Shown piece by piece: positions 53,125 through 63,452 of a stretch of DNA of 64,000 bases. Each line of letters begins with the position of its first letter. Position 1 is the stretch's first letter. The translations under genes were made by a program, and so were the position numbers. The notes beneath the pieces are model-generated. The model worked only from the letters and a program-made list of their open reading frames with translations. It did no database searches and was not told where the DNA came from. The stretch lies in NCBI GenBank assembly GCA_001804805.1, contig MHBH01000040.1:119529-183528 (forward strand), given 5' to 3'. The stretch comes from Lentisphaerae bacterium GWF2_49_21. GTDB taxonomy: Bacteria; Verrucomicrobiota; Lentisphaeria; Victivallales; GWF2-50-93.

Positions 53125-54501
53125 TCATATTAATTTGGGCTTGACCGGGTAATCTCCTGAAAAACATGCGTGGCAATAATCGCAGGACTTGGTTTTCTTC
53201 ACACAGGAAAGCATGCCTTCAAGAGAGAGATAGGCCAGGCTGTCCGCATCAATGATCTTCGCGATCTCGTTTACAGAACACTTATGCGCTATCAACTCGT
53301 CCGCACTTGGAAAATCAATACCGAAATAGCATGGCTGGACATGCGGTGGACAGCTGATCCTCATGTGAACTTCCTTCGCCCCGTTTTCGCGGAGGGTCCT
53401 TACCCTCTCCTTGCTGGTGTTGCCCCTGACGATACTGTCCTCCACCAGGCATACCCTCTTCCCCTTGATCGCCTCCTTGACAGGATTGAGCTTCATGTTC
53501 ACAGCAGTCTTCCGGTCGGCTGGCGACGGCTTGATGAAGGTCCTTCCGACATAATGATTCCTCATGATTCCAAGTTCAAAAGGAATTCCCGAAGCCTCTG
53601 AATATCCCAGGGCCGCGTACATCCCGCTGTCGGGCACAGGAACAATGATATCCGCCTTCACAGGAAACTCCTCTGCAAGCTTCCTTCCGAATCTTTTCCT
53701 CATCTCATAGACGCTTTCAGTGAATACATAGCTGTCAGGGCGCGCGAAATAGATGAGCTCGAATATGCATTGGGCGCGCTTTTTCGAATATGCGAAAATC
53801 TTGCTCTCGATCTTTCCATCCGGCCTGACCAGGATCATCTCTCCCGGTTCTACATCCCTCTCATACTGCGCACCGACGATGTCAAAGGCTGAAGTCTCGG
53901 AAGCAAAGACAGCCGAGTTGTCCAGCTTGCCCATGCACAACGGCCTGAAGCCAAAGGGATCCCTTGCCGCCACCATTCCATCCTCGCAGAGTCCGATTAT
54001 CGAATAAGCGCCCTCGACATTCTTCAAGGCATATTCGAGCGCCTCCCATGGGGTGTCCCCGGCCTTGTGGTGGTGGGCCGCGATATGCAGGACAACCTCG
54101 GTGTCGATCTCTCCTTGGAAAATTGCGCCCCCCCTCTTGAGATGGTTCCTCCAATGCGCGGCATTTGAAATGGTTCCGTTATGAGCAAGACCGAGACGCC
54201 ATTTGTCGAATTCAACTACGAAAGGCTGTGCATTTGCGACGTTTGATCCGCCAAAAGTGCTGTAGCGGACATGTCCAATGGCCATCTCCTGTGGCGTCCT
54301 CCACCATTCCTTCGGAAGGCGGTCGAAGACTTCGGAAACGAGGCCCATGCCTTTGTAACAATCACATTTTCCCTGCCGGAGCAGCATTATTCCTGCGCTT
54401 TCCTGTCCGCGGTGCTGGAGCGCGAAAAGGCCGAGACGCGTGATAGCCGCCGCATCCGGATGGTTCGCAATACCGAAAATTCCACAAGCTTCTTTTAGCA
54501 T
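53125..54501 (-). CDS. purF: Amidophosphoribosyltransferase
   Basis: PurF makes phosphoribosylamine, the first step of purine synthesis. The 458-residue protein has a five-residue propeptide MLKEA before the nucleophile Cys6 (ACGIFGIANHPDAA), the glutaminase motifs LQHRGQESAG and GHVRYSTFGGSN, and the PRPP-binding loop VCLVEDSIVRGNTSKER. Late cysteines (MRISCPPH, SCDYCHACFSGDYP) fit the iron-sulfur, Bacillus type. It stands alone upstream of the kinase gene. Confidence 0.95.
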   Translation of the reverse strand: MLKEACGIFGIANHPDAAAITRLGLFALQHRGQESAGIMLLRQGKCDCYKGMGLVSEVFDRLPKEWWRTPQEMAIGHVRYSTFGGSNVANAQPFVVEFDKWRLGLAHNGTISNAAHWRNHLKRGGAIFQGEIDTEVVLHIAAHHHKAGDTPWEALEYALKNVEGAYSIIGLCEDGMVAARDPFGFRPLCMGKLDNSAVFASETSAFDIVGAQYERDVEPGEMILVRPDGKIESKIFAYSKKRAQCIFELIYFARPDSYVFTESVYEMRKRFGRKLAEEFPVKADIIVPVPDSGMYAALGYSEASGIPFELGIMRNHYVGRTFIKPSPADRKTAVNMKLNPVKEAIKGKRVCLVEDSIVRGNTSKERVRTLRENGAKEVHMRISCPPHVQPCYFGIDFPSADELIAHKCSVNEIAKIIDADSLAYLSLEGMLSCVKKTKSCDYCHACFSGDYPVKPKLI

Positions 54502-54634
54502 AAATAAAAAACCTGCCGTTATATTTTTACAATAAGGGAAATACTTCGCTGAGGAGATTACCGCGATAATCTATTTATTAATGGTAAAAATGCAATTAAC
54601 AGCTTCCATTTTCAGTATATATTTCCAGTTCCGG

Positions 54635-57600
54635 TCAGCCGAGGACTTCCCTCACGGTGACGAGAAGCTCATTGTAATGATACGGCTTATGCAGGAGCCT
54701 CAGTTCCTTGTCCGCAACCCCTGTCTTCGTAAGTCTTTCATCGGTATATCCGCTCGCCATGAGGACTTTGAGATCCGGCTTCCTGCGCAGAAGCTCCTCG
54801 ACAAGCAGGACGCCATCCTGTCCGGGCAGGATGACATCCGAGAGGACAAGGTTGAACCTCCCCTTCTCCTTGTTGAAGATTTCAATGGCCTCGGCGGCAT
54901 TGGCGGCTGAGAACACGATGTAATTGTTGTCCTTCAGTATCCTCGTCGTCAGATTCCTGACGCTGTTCTCATCCTCGACGAGGAGTATCCTTTCCCCTTT
55001 TCCCTTCTGGATGAACTTCCTGGTTTCAGTCCTGGGTTTTGCTGATGGGACTACTGTCTCACCGGCATCCACAGCCGGAAGATATATCTCGAAGGTGCTT
55101 CCATTGTCCGGCTCCGAAAATACATTTATCCATCCGTTGTGCTGCTTGACTATCCCGTAGACTATTGAAAGACCGAGCCCAGTGCCCTTCCCCTTCGGCT
55201 TAGTCGTGAAGAAAGGTTCAAAAAGATGCTCTTTGACTTCAGGTGGCATTCCCTGGCCGTTGTCAGAGATGGAAATGCATATGAACCTGCCGGGCCTGGC
55301 TTCGGTGATGGAGAGGACATCGTCCTCCTCGAGATAGATATTGCTTGTGATGAACTTGAGGACTCCTCCCCGAGGCATGGCGTCCCTGGCGTTCACCACG
55401 AGATTCATCAGCACCTGTTCCAGCTGGCTCGCATCGGCCTTGATCCTGGACAGCTTCGGGAACAGCACATTTTCCATCCTTACATCTTCACCGAGCACAT
55501 ACTGGAACATCTTCTGCAGATTACCGAGCAGTTCATTGACTTCAATCTCGACCATGTTCACAGGCTTCCTGCGGCTGAAGATGAGAAGCTGGTTGGTAAG
55601 GTCCAGCGCCCGTTTGCCGGCCCTGCTGATTTCCTCGAGGTCCTGCCTGTTCTTGTCATCCTTGTCCATCTTCAAGAGCACAAACTCGGTGAATCCGTTT
55701 ATCACCTGGATAATATTGTTGAAGTCGTGGGCGATCCCGCCAGCAAGCCTTCCGACGGACTCCATCTTCTGGGCCTGTATAAGCTGGCTCTGGAGTTCCC
55801 TCTGCCTTGTTATATCCTCCTTTATCGCGATAAAATGGGTAATCTTCCCCTCGTCCCCATATATCGGGGAAATGGTCGCCGACTCCCAGAAGTGCTCCCC
55901 ATTCTTCTTCCTGTTATGGAACTGGCCGCGCCATTCCTTGCCCGACTTTATCGTGTCCCACATCTCCTTGTAGACTTCAGGAGGCATTTCTCCGGACTTC
56001 AGTATCCTCGGATTCTTTCCGAGCACATCTTCAACTGTGTAGCCGGTGACAGCCTGGAATTTCGGATTGACATATTCGATGCTGCCATCGGTGTCGGTAA
56101 TGACGATCAATGCCGGGCTCTGTTCCATGGCGATGGAGAGCTTCTTCATATTCTCCTCGTTGAGTTTCCTGTCCGAGAAATCGCTTATGACCGCAATGAT
56201 GCCCGTTATCTCGCCCTTGGAATTCCTGTGGGGCACGCAGATCGCCCTCGCGCACACCATCTTTCCCGTCTTCCTGTTTCCAATCTTGAAATCCGGTGCA
56301 ACAACTGTCTCCCCGGACATCGCCCGTCTGAGGATCAGGTCGACCTTCTGCTCGACAAGGCCGGGGAACAGTGCAAACGCGTTTTTCCCGAGCACATCCG
56401 AAGCAGGAACCCCGCTTATCTTCTCCATCTCACGGTTCCAGACAAGATACCTGAAATCCTTGTCCATGACCGCTATCCCGTCGCCTGCGCTTGAGATGAT
56501 TTCGCTGTTGAACAGGTTGGCCTCGTTCAACTCCTCGGAAATCTTCACCTTGAGGAATGCCGGAGCTATCTTGTCTGCGATAGCAAGTATTTTCCTGCGG
56601 GTGATTTCCATGAATTCCTTCTGCTTGTGGGATCCGAGATTTATAACTGCGATCGTCCTGCCTTCGCTCTTCAGCGGGATAATCGCGATCGCCTTCAATC
56701 CCTCGGCCTGTATTATCTTGTCGACATGCAGGATGAGCTTGTCATAGGAGTCGAAAAGAACCTTCCCCTCTTTCACAAGCTTTGCCTGGAAGGTTTCCGC
56801 CGCATAATGGGAGACATGTTTGATGAATTCGCCGGAAAGCCCCTCATGGGCGACAATATCAAGCTCATCGGTGACAGGATTCAGATCGTAGACTCCGCCG
56901 CAGTCGACTTCATCGATCCTGCACATGACCTCCAGGAGCTTCCTGCCGGCATCCCTTATGCTTGAGACCTGGCTCAATCCGGCCATTATATCCCTTTCGA
57001 ATTTCAATATCTCCTCGGCGAACTTCCTTTCTGTAACTTCATTGAAGATCACGGCGAACTTCCCTTTCTCATGGGAGAACGCCCTGACCTCATACCATTT
57101 CCCAAGCCCCATATGGTAATTCTCTATAAGTATCGGCTTGCCTGTGATGGCGACATTCCCATAATCCCTTATCCACTTAGGTTCAGTCTCAGGAAGGATT
57201 TCAAGGACTGTCCTGCCTATTATCTTGCTGGCACGCAGGCCAGTAAGCCTTTCAAACGCGGGATTGACCTCCAGAAAGCGGTAGTCGCAGGGCTTTCCGT
57301 TCTCATCGCATATGATTTCATGAAGCGCAAATCCTGTCATCATCTCATTGAAGAGGAGCCTGTACTTCAGTTCGCTGTCCTTGAGTATCCCCTCTATCTT
57401 CTTCCTGTCGGAAATGTCCCTCGCTATGCAGAGCACCGCCGGCCTGCCCAGATATTCTATCTGGCTTGCATTTATCTCCACCGGGATCAGCAACTTATCC
57501 CTTGTAAGATGGGATGATTCAAAAACTGTATGCCCAAAGTCCTTTATCTGCAATATCCTGTCCGGTACGAACTGCTCGAAATCACTGGATTCAATGACAT

Positions 57601-59119
57601 GATAGTTGAGCTTGCTGAGTTCCTCCATGGAATACCCGAGTTTCCTGCACGCTGCGCTGTTCACCTCAAGCAGCTTACCGTCCATGTCAAGAATCATGAT
57701 GGTGTCGTTCGAACTGTTGAAGAGGCTCCTGTATTTGTTCTCCGACTCGGCAATTATGACCGAAGCCTCAAGCGTGGACTGGTGCATTAGGAATGCAATG
57801 ATCAGGATGATGCAGATCAGCAGGGTTATTATGATCGGCTGGAGCCGCGACATGTAGAGCATCTGGCCCCAGCTGTCCTTGTAGATGTCGCACCCGATCA
57901 CCGAGTGGACTTTATCCGTCTCCGGATCAACTATGGGGATGAACGCTGAAACCCAGCTGCCCCATTCATCGGAATACGGCCCGTATACAGCCGATTCGCC
58001 TTTCTTGAAGACATCTGAAAGTATCCCAGGCGGACCTCCCTTCTCAGTTGTTTTCCATTCAGTTCCAGGAAAAGTATAGTCCTTATCGGTCTCAGGCGAA
58101 GAGTCAATGCTGAATATTATCTTCCCGTTCTTCTGCTTCATCAGGTAGAACCACTTCACCCCCTTCATCGTGCTTTCGAAGCTCCGCATGTGCGCCACCA
58201 CTGACTTATATTCATCCGTGTTTATGTCGGCTGGAACATCCTGAAGCTTCTTCAATTTCCGGATATCTATCCCGGTCGCAATCGCCGTCACATTTATCTT
58301 GAAGTCCTCACGCTGGTACCTGTCGACATTCTGGCTGATCACGGACGTGAGGAGCCAGCCGCACAAGAGAACTGATATGATGGCGGCAGCAAGCCACTTC
58401 CCATATCCTAATTTCAGCCCCACAAGCTCGTTGTGCAGCATTTTCTTTGTGAAGCAGTAGTATTCCCAGAACGCTATGGTGATAATGACCACGAGTGCCG
58501 CCCTCATGACCTGGACAGGGAAAAGGGCATAATCCTTGAAGGACTCATAATTGATAAAGCTTGCCAGGAAAAACTTGTCCTCCTGTACTATCAGCCCCGT
58601 TGCAATTGTATAAAGTCCCAGGGCTATGGCGGCAATGAGGAAATAATAACGGGCCTTTTTTTCATTGTGATATACCTTGAATAAAAGGATCGTGGACAGG
58701 ACTCCGCCTGTTAAGCCGAAGATATAGCGGACTGAGATGTCATAGTTCCTCAGGCCTTTTGAATGCAGCGCAATCAGCAGCGCAACCAGCGTGGCATACT
58801 GCCAGACAATGTTCATCCCGCCGAAAATCCGCGGGTAATAAGCCTTCAGCCCGCTACGCCCGAACTCGAAGAGGAAGATGAATGAGACAAGGAGCAAGGC
58901 AGTTTTGAGGTATGGCAGCCCCTGTATGTCCCCGAAGGCATAGCTCAGCATGTCAAGCCACTCGTTGAGACCATGCACAAGTCCGAACAGTGCCAGGAAC
59001 TCCCATGGGATGAGAATGTCCTTCCTCCTGTGCAGGATATATGATATCACTGCCAGGATTATAAATGCCAGGCCATAGAAGAAATATACATAATCAAGAT
59101 GGTTCAACAGGAAACCCAT
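54635..59119 (-). CDS. Large membrane hybrid histidine kinase with multiple PAS, GAF and receiver
   Basis: The 1494-residue protein begins with about eight membrane helices (1-265). An outside sensor region (about 270-430; [34 protein letters not shown]) and another helix follow. The cytoplasmic part holds PAS (about 465-575), PAS (595-690), GAF (700-850), PAS (865-970), PAS (985-1100), HisKA with [17 protein letters not shown], an ATP-binding domain ([19 protein letters not shown]) and a receiver (about 1375-1494; [13 protein letters not shown]). Phosphate would pass from the histidine to the receiver and then to an unseen partner. It is the longest gene in the window. Confidence 0.9.
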   Translation of the reverse strand: MGFLLNHLDYVYFFYGLAFIILAVISYILHRRKDILIPWEFLALFGLVHGLNEWLDMLSYAFGDIQGLPYLKTALLLVSFIFLFEFGRSGLKAYYPRIFGGMNIVWQYATLVALLIALHSKGLRNYDISVRYIFGLTGGVLSTILLFKVYHNEKKARYYFLIAAIALGLYTIATGLIVQEDKFFLASFINYESFKDYALFPVQVMRAALVVIITIAFWEYYCFTKKMLHNELVGLKLGYGKWLAAAIISVLLCGWLLTSVISQNVDRYQREDFKINVTAIATGIDIRKLKKLQDVPADINTDEYKSVVAHMRSFESTMKGVKWFYLMKQKNGKIIFSIDSSPETDKDYTFPGTEWKTTEKGGPPGILSDVFKKGESAVYGPYSDEWGSWVSAFIPIVDPETDKVHSVIGCDIYKDSWGQMLYMSRLQPIIITLLICIILIIAFLMHQSTLEASVIIAESENKYRSLFNSSNDTIMILDMDGKLLEVNSAACRKLGYSMEELSKLNYHVIESSDFEQFVPDRILQIKDFGHTVFESSHLTRDKLLIPVEINASQIEYLGRPAVLCIARDISDRKKIEGILKDSELKYRLLFNEMMTGFALHEIICDENGKPCDYRFLEVNPAFERLTGLRASKIIGRTVLEILPETEPKWIRDYGNVAITGKPILIENYHMGLGKWYEVRAFSHEKGKFAVIFNEVTERKFAEEILKFERDIMAGLSQVSSIRDAGRKLLEVMCRIDEVDCGGVYDLNPVTDELDIVAHEGLSGEFIKHVSHYAAETFQAKLVKEGKVLFDSYDKLILHVDKIIQAEGLKAIAIIPLKSEGRTIAVINLGSHKQKEFMEITRRKILAIADKIAPAFLKVKISEELNEANLFNSEIISSAGDGIAVMDKDFRYLVWNREMEKISGVPASDVLGKNAFALFPGLVEQKVDLILRRAMSGETVVAPDFKIGNRKTGKMVCARAICVPHRNSKGEITGIIAVISDFSDRKLNEENMKKLSIAMEQSPALIVITDTDGSIEYVNPKFQAVTGYTVEDVLGKNPRILKSGEMPPEVYKEMWDTIKSGKEWRGQFHNRKKNGEHFWESATISPIYGDEGKITHFIAIKEDITRQRELQSQLIQAQKMESVGRLAGGIAHDFNNIIQVINGFTEFVLLKMDKDDKNRQDLEEISRAGKRALDLTNQLLIFSRRKPVNMVEIEVNELLGNLQKMFQYVLGEDVRMENVLFPKLSRIKADASQLEQVLMNLVVNARDAMPRGGVLKFITSNIYLEEDDVLSITEARPGRFICISISDNGQGMPPEVKEHLFEPFFTTKPKGKGTGLGLSIVYGIVKQHNGWINVFSEPDNGSTFEIYLPAVDAGETVVPSAKPRTETRKFIQKGKGERILLVEDENSVRNLTTRILKDNNYIVFSAANAAEAIEIFNKEKGRFNLVLSDVILPGQDGVLLVEELLRRKPDLKVLMASGYTDERLTKTGVADKELRLLHKPYHYNELLVTVREVLG

Positions 59120-59192
59120 TTGTCCGCCCCGAAAAATTTATTTGTCTAATGTACTGATGAAAGTTTGATCTTGCAACTAAACGTAGGGGGAT

Positions 59193-61502
59193 TTATTCCA
59201 GTGGATCTGCGTGTTTTCCCTCAACCAAGTAAAGCACCTCGCGGAGCTTTACTGAAAGCTCTTCAGCAGTGAATGGTTTCTGGAGGAAATTTATGCCTTC
59301 ATCTATGACACCATTATGTGACATGATGTCTGCTGTGTAGCCTGACATGAACAAGTATTTGATGTCGGAGCGTATTTCATTGATTTTCTCTTTCAGATCG
59401 CGCCCGCTCATTTCCGGCATGATAACATCGGTCATCAGAAGGTGAATGTCTCCTTTGTATTCCCCGGCAATCTTGATAGCCTGTGTCGGATTATTGGCAG
59501 TCAAAACTGTATAGCCCATTCGTTCGAGCAGCGCTTTTGCAAATTGAAGCAGTGACTTTTCGTCCTCAACAAGCAGGACAGTCTCAGTCCCCGTAATTAT
59601 TTCAGGTTTATCAAGTATTTCATCTTTTACCACATTCTCCGATTCATGCCGTGGCAAATATATTTTGTATGTTGTCCCTTTGCCAGGCTCACTATAAACA
59701 TCGATGAATCCGTTGTTCTGCTTCACGATGCCGAAGACAGTGGCCAGTCCAAGACCAGTTCCTTCTCCAACTGCCTTGGTGGTAAAAAACGGCTCGAAAA
59801 TGTGTTCGATTGTCTCTTTACTCATACCGCAGCCATTGTCGCTGACAGACAGGACAACATATTTTCCCGGGAGGGAATCCGGATGCGTCTTACAGAAAGC
59901 CTCAGCCAGTTCCTCCTTGCCGGTCTCAATTGCTATCTTTCCGGCACCGGAGATTGCATCGCGTGCATTGACAAGCAGGTTGGTCAGGATCTGGTCAAGC
60001 TGGGACGGGTCCATTTTTATTTTCCATAGATTGGCGGCGGGTTTCAATATAAGTTCGCTGTTTTCACCAATAAGGCGCTGAAGCATCTTGAGCATGCCCG
60101 CGACGGTGTCATTCAAATCCAGAACTTTCGGAGCTATGGGTTGTTTGCGGGCGAATGCAAGAAGCTGCCGGGTGAGATCCGCAGAGCGTTCTCCGGCCTT
60201 GTTGATTTCCTTTATATGCGCGTATTTCGGATCGGAGGGGACGATTTCCCTAAGCAACATCTCCGAATACCCGTTGATTACAGACAGCATGTTGTTGAAA
60301 TCGTGCGCGACTCCACCGGCCAGCTGGCCTATAGCCGACATCTTGCTTGATTGAATTGCTTTCTCATGAGATTCATTTAATTCCTTGGTTTTTTCTTCAA
60401 TTTTTTCTTCAAGAGTCTTGTTCCACTCAATCAGTTCCGCCTGTGCTGTCGTCAGTGTTCGTTCCACCCTGGCAAGATATCCATAAAACAAAAAGAAGAG
60501 CAATCCGCCTACGGTCAGATAAATTAGAGCTACAGCAAATGTATAGTACTTTCCAGAGGAGAGCATCTCTGTTACGTCATATACGATTATCATCTCACCC
60601 ACTTCTTGTCCAGACACGTTTTCGAGATGCATGAATCTACTGCGATAATATCTGCCATCTTTTTCCAGCGATATCTCAACAACACCTCTGACATGATGTT
60701 CCTCCGGAATGTAATATGCAAGTTCTTCTGGAAAATATTTCTGGTTTCTGCTGACGATTACCGCAGTTGGAAACTGGCTCCAGTTTGCCTGGCGTCCGAG
60801 TATTGCCATTGCAGATTCCCATTCTTTCCTGTCAATGAACTTTTTTTCAATTGCCAGGTAAGCATCCACATTTAGGATTTTGCTCAATTTCTGAACAAGG
60901 TGGTCAATCTCTTCTCCTAACTCAACATACCCGATTAGCTGATCCTTCTCATAGCACGGCACCACGACTCTCAGTGTGAATGTCCCCATCCGGCCCAGTT
61001 CAATCCCATAGGATATTCTTTTTGTCTTTTCAGCCTCAAGTATTGTAAAACGGCTGATAGTGTCGCCAAACATTTCCGGATTATGGACACGCAATATATT
61101 GATCCTGTCGGGACCTGTAAAATATAAATGGGTGATATTATGCTCAGAACGGAGTTGTTCAAAAAGAGGTTTTCCGTATTCAAGCAGGAGATTTCTGTTT
61201 TTGGCGGACAGCGCTGACTTCATTCGCTCGCTTGACAAAAACGGTATCAGGACGGCAGACATCATGCCCGCGTCACTTTCCAACTGGGCATTGAACAATT
61301 GTTTCGCTGAATCCAATTTCCTTTCGATGATGCTGGAAACATTTCTATTTTGAATCTTGTGTACAGTAAATATAAAAGCGCTTAATAGGAATACTATTGA
61401 TATTACCATCGGAGCTAAAATTCGGATTCTGACTCTGAAAGATCTGCTGCTTTTACTGATAGGAACTTTACTGGGTGAACTGATGGTATTTTTGATTTTC
61501 AT
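59193..61502 (-). CDS. Membrane hybrid histidine kinase with periplasmic sensor
   Basis: The 769-residue protein has a membrane helix near 30-50 and a second near 340-360. These enclose a Cache-like sensor ([40 protein letters not shown]). Next come a coiled coil, HisKA with [21 protein letters not shown], an ATP-binding domain ([29 protein letters not shown]) and a receiver ([15 protein letters not shown]). It is very close to the truncated kinase at the window end (63453-64000), so the two are likely a duplication separated by the receiver-kinase gene. Confidence 0.9.
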   Translation of the reverse strand: MKIKNTISSPSKVPISKSSRSFRVRIRILAPMVISIVFLLSAFIFTVHKIQNRNVSSIIERKLDSAKQLFNAQLESDAGMMSAVLIPFLSSERMKSALSAKNRNLLLEYGKPLFEQLRSEHNITHLYFTGPDRINILRVHNPEMFGDTISRFTILEAEKTKRISYGIELGRMGTFTLRVVVPCYEKDQLIGYVELGEEIDHLVQKLSKILNVDAYLAIEKKFIDRKEWESAMAILGRQANWSQFPTAVIVSRNQKYFPEELAYYIPEEHHVRGVVEISLEKDGRYYRSRFMHLENVSGQEVGEMIIVYDVTEMLSSGKYYTFAVALIYLTVGGLLFFLFYGYLARVERTLTTAQAELIEWNKTLEEKIEEKTKELNESHEKAIQSSKMSAIGQLAGGVAHDFNNMLSVINGYSEMLLREIVPSDPKYAHIKEINKAGERSADLTRQLLAFARKQPIAPKVLDLNDTVAGMLKMLQRLIGENSELILKPAANLWKIKMDPSQLDQILTNLLVNARDAISGAGKIAIETGKEELAEAFCKTHPDSLPGKYVVLSVSDNGCGMSKETIEHIFEPFFTTKAVGEGTGLGLATVFGIVKQNNGFIDVYSEPGKGTTYKIYLPRHESENVVKDEILDKPEIITGTETVLLVEDEKSLLQFAKALLERMGYTVLTANNPTQAIKIAGEYKGDIHLLMTDVIMPEMSGRDLKEKINEIRSDIKYLFMSGYTADIMSHNGVIDEGINFLQKPFTAEELSVKLREVLYLVEGKHADPLE

Positions 61503-61570
61503 ACTTTTAAGAAGATAGCTGGACGTGGAGCATAAATCAAGTATGGCAGGGCTGAAAGCAGCTGGAGTTT

Positions 61571-61620
61571 ACCTGCCCTCTGTCCTCTACCCTCTGTTGT
61601 CTGTCTTCTGCCCTCCTCGG
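61571..61620. repeat. Degenerate CCTCTGT-type word repeat
   Basis: A run of CTGCCCTCTGTCCTCTACCC-type words repeats imperfectly between the two signalling genes, just after the stop of the receiver-kinase gene. It has no coding frame and no hairpin. It resembles other word repeats at gene ends in this window. Confidence 0.5.
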
Positions 61621-61624
61621 GCAA

Positions 61625-62950
61625 TCAGCTCCACACGCAATCGCCGGGGATCATGCTTTTGAATAATCTTGTCGTGAAGCTCACATTCTTTTTCTCACCA
61701 CCGGACAGATAATGGCTTATGGCTTTCGATATTTCCCCGCAGCTGGCGTATCGTCTGTCAGGATTCTTGTCGAGCATTCTTGCCATGACATCCTGAAGCC
61801 ACATGGGGATTTCAGGATTCAGTTTCGTCGGCGCGACAGGTTTCTTCGTCTTCAGCGAATTGACGACCTGGCAGACACCATCCCCTTCAAAAGGTTTTAT
61901 TCCTGTAAGCATCTCATAGCTGACAACGCCAAGAGAAAACATGTCAGTTTTCGTGTCCGGTTTCCTGCCGGTTTCAAAACTTTCCGGAGCCATGTATGCA
62001 GGAGACCCCAGTGCCTGCTCTGGCATCGTGAGCGACGACTCCGGAACATGACAGATACCAAAATCAGTTATCTTCACGAAAAGATCATCGGTTATGAGAA
62101 TGTTGTCGGGCTTGATGTCCCTGTGAAGCACGCCATGACGGTGCACGCATTCCAGTGTCTCCGCGATCTGCTGGATTATGGAAATCTTATGATTGATGTC
62201 CAACTTGTCTGCCTTGATGCATCCGGACAAGGACATGCCATTTACATATTCCATTATTATATATGGGCTTTCATCTGTTTTCCCGAGGTTGTGCTCGATG
62301 ATTTTGACAACATGCTCATTTTTTATCCTCATGAGTATTTCGGCTTCGCGCATGAACCTCTCCATCTTGTCAGAATAATTATCGGATGCATTGTCGTATC
62401 GCAGGAGTTTCATCGCGTATTGCTTCCCCTTGTTCTCGACAAGAAGCACTACGCCTGAAGCTCCGGATCCAAGAGACCGCACAACCTTGTATCGCGGTCC
62501 AAGGTTCTTTATTATGCCCTTATCGTGGATTCCTGTTTTGTCGCCGATTTTCTTCTCCTGGATGGCCTTCAGGATCAGGGAATGCAGCAATTTCAGATCG
62601 AGCGGTTTTAACAGATAGTAGAATGCACCTTCCTTGATGGTGTTGATGGCATCGGCGAACTCAGGCTTTCCTGTCATGAGGATGAACTGCATTTCCGGAT
62701 ACCGCTTCCTGCATTTCGCGAAAAACTCCTTGCCCGACATTTCCGGCATATTCACGTCGGAAAGGACAATATCAAACTCATCCTTCTCAAGCATCCCCAT
62801 CGCCTCGCTGGCGGAAGAAGCCACGCTGACCTTGAATTCCTTTGAAAGAAAATCATTCAGCATCTTTCTTATTCCGGATTCATCGTCGACTACCAGGATA
62901 CTCGTCTGGATATTGCCTGCTGTTCTTTTTATTGTTTTGGTTGAACTCAT
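61625..62950 (-). CDS. Receiver domain fused to Ser/Thr protein kinase
   Basis: The 441-residue protein joins a response-regulator receiver (about 15-130; SILVVDDESG, phosphoacceptor in VLSDVNMPEMSG, and FILMTGKP) to a PknB-type kinase (about 155-410). The kinase has LGSGASGVVLLVENKGKQYAMKLL, HRDIKPDNILI, ITDFGICH and GSPAYMAPESF. It has no membrane helix. The layout suggests that a histidine kinase controls Ser/Thr phosphorylation directly; the flanking hybrid kinases are natural candidates. The ATG at 62950 has AAAGGG upstream. The frame upstream of it is formed by an intergenic repeat. Confidence 0.9.
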   Translation of the reverse strand: MSSTKTIKRTAGNIQTSILVVDDESGIRKMLNDFLSKEFKVSVASSASEAMGMLEKDEFDIVLSDVNMPEMSGKEFFAKCRKRYPEMQFILMTGKPEFADAINTIKEGAFYYLLKPLDLKLLHSLILKAIQEKKIGDKTGIHDKGIIKNLGPRYKVVRSLGSGASGVVLLVENKGKQYAMKLLRYDNASDNYSDKMERFMREAEILMRIKNEHVVKIIEHNLGKTDESPYIIMEYVNGMSLSGCIKADKLDINHKISIIQQIAETLECVHRHGVLHRDIKPDNILITDDLFVKITDFGICHVPESSLTMPEQALGSPAYMAPESFETGRKPDTKTDMFSLGVVSYEMLTGIKPFEGDGVCQVVNSLKTKKPVAPTKLNPEIPMWLQDVMARMLDKNPDRRYASCGEISKAISHYLSGGEKKNVSFTTRLFKSMIPGDCVWS

Positions 62951-62996
62951 ATCACCCTTTGGATTTTTCTGCTTCCGGACATTCCCAACGAATACG

Positions 62997-63109
62997 CACG
63001 CTAAAGTCGAAGATCCCGGGGCCGCAGGAACTCGGGACTGTGAACTCCAACAAACCCCCAACGAATGAACTACCTTCTTGTTGGAGTACAAACTTTAGTT
63101 TGTCTTCTC
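62997..63109. repeat. Divergent pair of GTTGGAGT-edged repeats
   Basis: On the minus strand, 63052 down to 62997 begins GTTGGAGTTCACAGTCCCGA and ends in CGACTTTAGCGTG, like the block at 49025-49077. On the plus strand, 63080-63106 begins GTTGGAGTACAAACTTTAG and matches the repeat inside the restriction gene at 3774. The two point away from each other across about 27 bp. Confidence 0.75.
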
Positions 63110-63132
63110 TTATCATCTCCTGTCTCTTCCGC

Positions 63133-63325
63133 ATTCGTTCGTAGTTAACGTCGCAAGACGTGTTCTTCCTCCCGCATTCACGTCAGGCGCTTTCGCCTGA
63201 CCTTGGAGTGCGCAAGCTTGCTTGCGCCTTTATCCGACAAGCTCGCTTGTCGGCAGTAACGTGGAGCAAGCTCCACTATCAAAGGCTGAAGCAAGCTTCA
63301 GCACTCCAAGGAGCGTTGCACGCTC
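63133..63325. repeat. Array of seven different hairpins with similar loops
   Basis: Hairpins follow one another: ACGTC/GACGT (63148-63161), TCAGGCG/CGCCTGA (63183-63200), GCGCAAG/CTTGCGC (about 63209-63226), CCGACAAG/CTTGTCGG (63234-63253), GTGGAG/CTCCAC (63261-63276), GCTGAAG/CTTCAGC (63285-63302) and GAGCG/CGCTC (63311-63325). The loops of the middle four are CTTG, CTCG, CAAG and CAAG. The stems differ but pair perfectly. With 63428-63447 (CTCGGGC/GCCCGAG) they fill the gap between the receiver-kinase gene and the truncated kinase; no gene is visible there. Confidence 0.8.
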
Positions 63326-63427
63326 GTAAATCAAAGATCTTCCGCTTCTTTCATCATCACCGATTCGCCGTTTCACCCATTCTCCGACTGTGTCCGCCAT
63401 AGCCTCTTTGCGACGGCGGATTCTACT

Positions 63428-63447
63428 CTCGGGCAGGAATGCCCGAG
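63428..63447. repeat. Hairpin after the partial kinase gene
   Basis: A 7-bp perfect stem CTCGGGC/GCCCGAG closes the loop AGGAAT, followed by TTACTT. The same loop style and tail occur at 35647-35668 (AAACAGGC/GCCTGTTT, loop AAGAAT, then TTACTT). It lies six bases beyond the kinase stop and may help end its transcript. Confidence 0.6.
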
Positions 63448-63452
63448 TTACT

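Noticed and set aside
63183..63325. Possible CRISPR array
   Set aside because: The units are hairpins of differing sequence with no constant repeat of 24-40 bp, no regular spacers and no cas gene nearby.
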